Assembly: GCA_023246415.1 (NCBI GenBank) | Contig: JAHFIK010000029.1 | Coordinates: 1-16,338 of the forward strand | Source of the DNA: Candidatus Uhrbacteria bacterium | GTDB lineage: Bacteria; Patescibacteriota; Patescibacteriia; 2-12-FULL-60-25 | DNA: 16,338 nucleotides | Reading direction: 5' to 3' | Shown here: one piece after another, positions 13,217 through 16,338 of the stretch | Layout of the letters: each line of letters opens with the position of its first letter | Position numbering within the stretch: position 1 is the first letter of the stretch | The notes under the pieces: model-generated | Told to the model about the DNA's origin: nothing | Databases searched by the model: none | Seen by the model: the letters and a program-made list of their open reading frames with translations, nothing else | Made by a program: the position numbers and the translations under genes

Positions 13217-13810
13217 ATGTCTCGAATCGAACAGTTACAACAGGGTGTGAGCGCGCTCTATCAGGCGAAGCACGAAGGTCGTGCGGAGTGGGCGGATTGG
13301 CTGTACGCGCATCATCTCTTTCTCGTTGAAGATCAAGCGGGAAAAATTGCGGATCGTTTTGGTGCAAAAAAAGAATTGGCCATGGCGGCGGGCTTGCTTC
13401 ATGATATTGCGGACGCGGTGATGGGCCGAAATGAGCCAAGGCACGAAGAAGAATCTTTTAGGATCGCGAGGTCACTTCTTCATGATGCGGGGTTTTCAGA
13501 AGAGGAAATGACAGTGATCGTCGACGATGCGATGAAGTGGCACGGCTGTCACAATGGGAATGTTCCGACGTCCTTGGAGGGAAAAGTGATGGCCACAGCA
13601 GATGCGCTCGCACATCTCCAGTCAGATTTTTATGAACATGCGGTCCAGGCCATGCGTGCGAGCGGAAAAACCATTGAACAGATCAAACAGTGGGCGCTCC
13701 CGAAAATCGAACGCGATTTTCAAGCAAAGATCTTTTTTCCAGAGATTCAGGAAGACGTTCGCTCTGATTATGAACGATTGAAGTCCTTTTTTTCGGAAGA
13801 ACTTCGGTGA
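13217..13810 (+). CDS. HD-domain phosphohydrolase, 197 aa
   Basis: Metal-dependent phosphohydrolase fold. The H..HD..D set is visible: His33 in YAHHLFLVED, His62-Asp63 in AAGLLHDIADAV, and Asp129 in ATADALAHL; His109 and His112 (WHGCHNG) may complete a second metal site, as in HD enzymes that act on nucleotides. The protein is soluble, all-helical, with a Lys/Glu-rich C-terminus. Substrate unknown; HD proteins of this size often act on nucleotides or small phosphorylated metabolites. The ATG at 13217 has no clear SD. The gene reads in the same direction as the DUF4256 gene and the following lipoprotein gene. Confidence 0.85.
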   Translation: MSRIEQLQQGVSALYQAKHEGRAEWADWLYAHHLFLVEDQAGKIADRFGAKKELAMAAGLLHDIADAVMGRNEPRHEEESFRIARSLLHDAGFSEEEMTVIVDDAMKWHGCHNGNVPTSLEGKVMATADALAHLQSDFYEHAVQAMRASGKTIEQIKQWALPKIERDFQAKIFFPEIQEDVRSDYERLKSFFSEELR

Positions 13811-13872
13811 AGTGTGTGACGGAGTAGAGATCTCAGACAATAGAGAAAAGAGATGACCAAAGTAAGGTAATT

Positions 13873-14448
13873 ATGAAACGATTTTCGTTTATTGCGACAT
13901 GCATGATCGCAATGGTTATTTTGGGTTTCGGTTGTGCAGGAAAAGGAGATGAACCGGTGTCTCACAAGCCGCCAGACTCAACGAAGGGGACATTCGCCTT
14001 TGTTGAAAAGGATGCAAAGAAAGGTGTTCTACGCGGGACCTATACCCTCAAAGGATACACCATTAAATTTGAGGTTATTCGTGGAGCGGAGACGCCCCCG
14101 GAGGCTGTAAAAATATATCCGGGCGTTGCATCGCATCAAATAGATGTCAGGGTCTGTGATGCAGAAAATTATTGTTTCATCAATGGAACGGGAGGGCATG
14201 GGCTAGCAGACAGTAGTTGGATTACACCGAATCAGGAGCGCCAGCCTGCTTCCGAGGAAGCGTCTCAGAATTTCAGAGCGACATGGGGACTCCATCAAGA
14301 GATTGATATGCAGGCAACCGGAACATTCAGTGGCTTGGAAGAAGAAGTGAGTATGCTGAAATTTGCGACGGATCAGCCTCCGGATACTCAACAAGGCATC
14401 CCTCCGGAATACGATCCCTTGCACAAGTACACGCCAGTTTCTTTGTAA
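13873..14448 (+). CDS. Putative lipoprotein, 191 aa
   Basis: The N-terminus is basic then hydrophobic (MKRFSFIATCMIAMVILGFGC), with Cys21 after Gly as the likely lipidation site; the -3 position is Gly rather than Leu, so the lipobox is imperfect. The mature part is polar with short beta-like stretches (GTYTLKGYTIKFEVIRG, IDVRVCDAENYCF, ATGTFSGLEEEVSMLKF), compatible with a small beta-sandwich outside the cell. Cys pair at about 97 and 102 (VCDAENYC). No family recognised. AAGG lies 6-9 nt before the ATG as a weak SD. A hairpin follows 6 nt after the stop. Confidence 0.75.
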   Translation: MKRFSFIATCMIAMVILGFGCAGKGDEPVSHKPPDSTKGTFAFVEKDAKKGVLRGTYTLKGYTIKFEVIRGAETPPEAVKIYPGVASHQIDVRVCDAENYCFINGTGGHGLADSSWITPNQERQPASEEASQNFRATWGLHQEIDMQATGTFSGLEEEVSMLKFATDQPPDTQQGIPPEYDPLHKYTPVSL

Positions 14449-14453
14449 ATGAA

Positions 14454-14483
14454 GAAACCCTCGCGACGTCATCGAAGGGTTTC
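14454..14483. terminator. Terminator between convergent genes
   Basis: GAAACCCT (14454-14461) pairs with AGGGTTTC (14476-14483), with a CG/CG extension inside. It lies 6 nt from the lipoprotein stop and 15 nt from the stop of the minus-strand gene. On the minus strand it is followed by TTCATTT, so it serves that gene better. It shares AACCCTCGCGAC with the hairpin at 15268-15292. Confidence 0.6.
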
Positions 14484-14497
14484 AAAGTGATTCGAGT

Positions 14498-15151
14498 TTA
14501 GACAAGGTAATCGCGCCCAACGATTTCTCGTTGCGGGATGATGCGTTTTGCGAGCGCATCAATCACTGATGTCGTGAGGACGATTTCAATCGTCGGAACG
14601 ATGGTCGGCGTATTCACGACAACGACCTGCCAACGATCAATGCCGATGATCTGTGCGGGTTCTCCCGGCGGGGGAACGAGGGCGCGGCGGATGGATCTAT
14701 TGCGCTCAATGTCCTGCCAACGGTATCCGCGTGATGCGAGTGTGGCGAGCAACGTTGTTTCTGTCTGATCTTGGTGATCACGCTGTTCGCTTGGAAGACG
14801 CGCAGGGCCGAACAGATAGAGGTATGCTTCAGTACAGAGCCAGTCGCGGGGATCTACGAATGTCGTGACACCACCGACGCACAGGGCGCCGATATGATCA
14901 GGGGCGCGCGGCGTGATGTACCGCAGACGCCGTTTTTTAATCTTCACGCGATCTGTGATCGCCATCCAGACGGCCATCCAGACATGGGTCGGGCGTGCCA
15001 GGTAGATCCCATAGATGTTTTCAGTGGGAAACCGGGATTGCGCGGCGGTCGCGTATAAATGATCAACGCGATGATTCTTTCCGTTCGCATAGGCGCGATT
15101 CAATGAAAGGAGCCGTTGAAGGTCAGATTCGGTTTGGATGATGATGCCCAA
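14498..15151 (-). CDS. Hypothetical protein, 217 aa
   Basis: No family recognised. The start is a TTG at 15151, favoured because GAGGAGG, the strongest SD in the window, lies 4 nt upstream. The protein opens with a TESDLQRLLSLNRAYANGKNHRVDHLY segment, has no signal peptide or membrane helix, and is rich in Arg, Thr and Ile. Notable stretches are YGIYLARPTHVWMAVWMAITDRVK, DHIGALCVGGVTTFVDPRDWLCTEAYLYLFGPARLPSE, and a C-terminal strand-rich part (WQVVVVNTPTIVPTIEIVLTTSV). There is a Pro/Gly bend (VPPPGEPAQ) before the last third. It is bounded by its own terminator and by repeat DNA on the 5' side. Confidence 0.6.
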   Translation of the reverse strand: MGIIIQTESDLQRLLSLNRAYANGKNHRVDHLYATAAQSRFPTENIYGIYLARPTHVWMAVWMAITDRVKIKKRRLRYITPRAPDHIGALCVGGVTTFVDPRDWLCTEAYLYLFGPARLPSEQRDHQDQTETTLLATLASRGYRWQDIERNRSIRRALVPPPGEPAQIIGIDRWQVVVVNTPTIVPTIEIVLTTSVIDALAKRIIPQREIVGRDYLV

Positions 15152-15267
15152 TGAACCTCCTCAGAGAGAGTTAGCCAAAGAATGGGGAAAAGTGCAACTG
15201 GGTTTGTTGCACGGTTGCGTGGTTACGTCGGTCCGGCCGAACAACCGACGCAACGACGCAACGAAGA
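15152..15267. repeat. GTTGCGT-type palindromic repeat, copy 1
   Basis: A perfect 7-bp hairpin, GTGCAAC (15192-15198)/GTTGCAC (15206-15212), is followed by a larger inverted repeat with 19-nt arms (15214-15232 and 15244-15262) matching at 17 positions and built from GTTGCGT and CGTCGGT units. CGTCGGTCCGGCCG (15226-15239) recurs inverted at 16155-16168. The stretch 15152-15191 shows only the SD of the preceding minus-strand gene. Confidence 0.6.
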
Positions 15268-15292
15268 AACCCCCGCAGAAGTCGCGAGGGTT
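15268..15292 (-). terminator. Terminator of the small membrane-protein operon
   Basis: On the minus strand AACCCTCGC (15292-15284), loop GACTTCT, GCGGGGGTT (15276-15268): nine pairs including one G-U, then TCTTCGTT. It lies 36 nt downstream of the 42-residue gene. Confidence 0.65.
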
Positions 15293-15328
15293 CTCGATGA
15301 GAGGCTGTCCGAAGAGACAGCAGAGGTG

Positions 15329-15457
15329 TCAGGATCCGCTCAGTGCAAGATAGAGTAGACCGAGTATTGGAATGACGATCGTGAGAATGTCCACGAGCGT
15401 GAGTCGTTTCCAGAACGGTCGTCGTTCTGAAGCTTGTTGCAGCTGTTGTGGTTCCAT
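15329..15457 (-). CDS. Very small single-helix membrane protein, 42 aa
   Basis: Found by reading the minus strand directly. ATG 15457 to TGA 15329 gives a polar, Gln-rich start (MEPQQLQQASERRPFWKR) and one hydrophobic helix (about 19-40, LTLVDILTIVIPILGLLYLA), ending SGS. The charge pattern predicts the N-terminus in the cytoplasm. It begins 10 nt after the stop of the 79-residue gene and is followed by a terminator, so the two form an operon. A weak GGAA lies before the ATG. No family recognised; short single-helix proteins of this kind often regulate or stabilise membrane complexes, but no partner is evident. Confidence 0.55.
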   Translation of the reverse strand: MEPQQLQQASERRPFWKRLTLVDILTIVIPILGLLYLALSGS

Positions 15458-15467
15458 GATGTTCCGT

Positions 15468-15707
15468 TCAGCAGAGGGGAATGGGACGTTCCGGTGTTTG
15501 TTGAAAGTGTGAAAGATCGAGATCGAGTTCTTTTACACAGGACCGGGCACATTCGACGCACAGGAAGAGAATGAGGAAGGACCAGAGGATAATCGCGAGA
15601 CATCCTCCAAATCCGTTGAATGGTCCTGGTGGCGGACTCGATCGGCGTCGAACAGAAATGGGCGGGGGTCGAATGGTGCTGTTTGGCGGTCTGGAATCGT
15701 AGGTCAC
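15468..15707 (-). CDS. Proline-rich single-helix membrane protein, 79 aa
   Basis: Start at a GTG (15707) with AAGGAG 6 nt upstream, a strong SD that supports this unusual start. Residues 1-29 are proline/serine/arginine-rich (SRPPNSTIRPPPISVRRRSSPPPG) and probably disordered. A helix follows at about 34-51 (GCLAIILWSFLILFLCVE), then CARSC and an acidic tail ending HFQQTPERPIPLC. Cys residues at 35, 50, 53 and 57 flank the helix and could be oxidised, acylated or metal-binding. No family recognised. First gene of a two-gene unit with the 42-residue protein. Confidence 0.65.
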   Translation of the reverse strand: MTYDSRPPNSTIRPPPISVRRRSSPPPGPFNGFGGCLAIILWSFLILFLCVECARSCVKELDLDLSHFQQTPERPIPLC

Positions 15708-15731
15708 CGTGGGCTCCTTAGGTGTTGAAGG

Positions 15732-15806
15732 ATGGCTTCATTGCTCCATTGGTTTATTGCTCATTCCTGGCGCATTCAAGAATCAGCCGTGGAGCCATGA
15801 AGCCAT
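15732..15806. repeat. Inverted repeat with 17-bp arms
   Basis: ATGGCTTCATTGCTCCA (15732-15748) and TGGAGCCATGAAGCCAT (15790-15806) match at 16 of 17 positions around a 41-nt loop. It lies upstream of the GTG-start membrane protein on the minus strand. A smaller imperfect hairpin follows at about 15832-15853 (ATAGGCGA / TCGCTAT). No gene is supported between 15708 and 15904. Confidence 0.6.
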
Positions 15807-15904
15807 TTCGTTCCGACTTCTCAGATTCCGATAGGCGAAATTATCGCTATTCATGACAGAAGTCAACTCCTGATCAGCATCTCGCTCTCTTGGAGCGGGG
15901 CGAG

Positions 15905-15910
15905 TACAAT
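15905..15910 (+). promoter_or_regulatory. -10 box 7 nt before the start at 15918
   Basis: TACAAT at 15905-15910 is followed by 7 nt and then ATG 15918. No -35 is evident, and a GC-rich hairpin (CGCTC TCTTG GAGCG, 15883-15897) occupies the spacer region. This matches the leaderless spacing seen at three other genes. Confidence 0.35.
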
Positions 15911-15917
15911 GCGAGCC

Positions 15918-16100
15918 ATGGAGAGAGGTTCTTCGCATTCGAATGCGTCCCGGCTCAAGCGGATTCGCGAGATTGAGCGCTCGGCTACGGGGGAAATTCT
16001 GGAACTTCGGAAGACGCACGCGAAGATCGTTGAAACGATCGTCACGCGTGCCGAGTCTGCGAAGATTAAGAAATTACAAAAGAAATTATCAACGCGTTGA
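15918..16100 (+). CDS. Small basic helical protein, 60 aa
   Basis: ATG 15918 preferred over ATG 15909, which overlaps the -10 box. The protein is almost entirely helical and charged: LKRIREIERSATGEILELRKTHAKIVETIVTRAESAKIKKLQKKL. The hydrophobic residues fall at coiled-coil-like spacing, and the C-terminal third is strongly basic, so it could dimerise and bind nucleic acid or an acidic partner. No family recognised and no SD seen. It is short enough that a chance ORF cannot be excluded, but the amphipathic pattern and the promoter position argue for a gene. Confidence 0.5.
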   Translation: MERGSSHSNASRLKRIREIERSATGEILELRKTHAKIVETIVTRAESAKIKKLQKKLSTR

Positions 16101-16200
16101 AATGCGTGGCGTCGTCCGTCGCAGAGCCTGTCCCAGGCGTAGTGACGGATCGACCGGCCGGACCGACGCAACTACGTCCCACGCAACCACGCCCCTGAAT
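16101..16200. repeat. Palindromic repeat, copy 2 of the GTTGCGT type
   Basis: Contains GTCGTCCGTC near 16109 pairing imperfectly with GACGGATCGAC (16144-16154), the small hairpin GCCTGTCCCAGGC (16128-16140), and CGGCCGGACCGACG (16155-16168), the inverted copy of 15226-15239, followed by ACGCAAC units. It separates the 60-residue gene from the last gene in the window. Confidence 0.55.
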
Positions 16201-16204
16201 AACT

Positions 16205-16338
16205 ATGCCGGAAGATCAACACCCGCTTCCGTCTCGAACATCGACGAGTCCTCCCATGACTGAGTTTCCATCGAGCGCGTCGCACGAAATCCCCGTCCAG
16301 ATGCCCGGGGGTGAATTAGAGGTTGATGACGCTGCGGT
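16205..16338 (+). CDS. 5' end of a gene running out of the window, at least 44 aa
   Basis: From ATG 16205 the frame stays open to the last base. The visible N-terminus (MPEDQHPLPSRTSTSPP, then MTEFPSSASHEIPVQMPGGELEVDDAA) is rich in Pro, Ser and acidic residues and looks disordered, like an N-terminal tail before a folded domain outside the window. ATG 16256 is an alternative start. No SD is evident before either. Function cannot be stated. Confidence 0.5.
   Translation, partial: MPEDQHPLPSRTSTSPPMTEFPSSASHEIPVQMPGGELEVDDAA

Noticed and set aside
15192..15262. Possible CRISPR-like repeats (GTTGCGT units)
   Set aside because: Units are short, overlapping and arranged as a palindrome, with no regular spacers and no cas genes nearby.
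15340..15603. 87-residue minus-strand ORF overlapping the small membrane operon
   Set aside because: Ser/Arg-rich shadow in another frame of the 79- and 42-residue genes, which have SD, spacing and membrane-helix support.

Overview
This window looks like a piece of a bacterial chromosome of about 50-55% GC, most likely from an uncultivated, small-genome lineage of the Patescibacteria (CPR) type. That placement is inference: it rests on compact gene packing, many short secreted or membrane proteins without clear families, a pilin-like C-terminal module on a secreted protein, many dispersed palindromic repeats, and the near absence of strong Shine-Dalgarno (SD) sites before the metabolic genes. 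UGA serves as a normal stop (for example nrdD and copZ), so the recoded UGA lineages are unlikely.

Layout. (1) Bases 1-2365, plus strand: the 3' part of an HxlR-family regulator, a perfect hairpin, a 512-residue secreted protein with a pilin-like C-terminal module, and a three-helix membrane protein. (2) 2373-5395, minus strand: an anaerobic (class III) ribonucleotide reductase operon, nrdD-nrdG, with a sigma70-type promoter, a long leader that I read as a cobalamin riboswitch, an intrinsic terminator inside the leader, and overlapping stop and start codons. (3) 5396-5836: intergenic space with a ~190-bp inverted-repeat element and the copA terminator. (4) 5837-11039, minus strand: a copper-handling cluster made of a CopA P-type ATPase, a CopZ-like chaperone, a fused HMA / TauE-SafE-like membrane / cupredoxin protein, and a small Cys/His/Met-rich membrane protein. 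Two related ~130-bp palindromic elements lie about 60-70 nt upstream of two of these start codons. (5) 11036-12472, minus strand: a secreted PF04185-type phosphoesterase, a small Cys-rich membrane protein, and tRNA-Ser(CGA) with its promoter and terminator. (6) 12602-14448, plus strand: a DUF4256 protein, an HD-domain hydrolase and a lipoprotein. (7) 14498-15707, minus strand: an unrecognised 217-residue protein and a two-gene unit of tiny membrane proteins, one of only 42 residues. (8) 15708-16338: palindromic repeats, a 60-residue basic helical protein and the open 5' end of another gene.

The most interesting points are the predicted B12 control of an oxygen-sensitive ribonucleotide reductase, with a readable terminator/antiterminator switch; the paired palindromic elements in the copper cluster; and a recurring arrangement in which the -10 box ends 7-8 nt before the ATG, which predicts leaderless mRNAs. 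I saw no CRISPR array, transposase, integrase or complete prophage.
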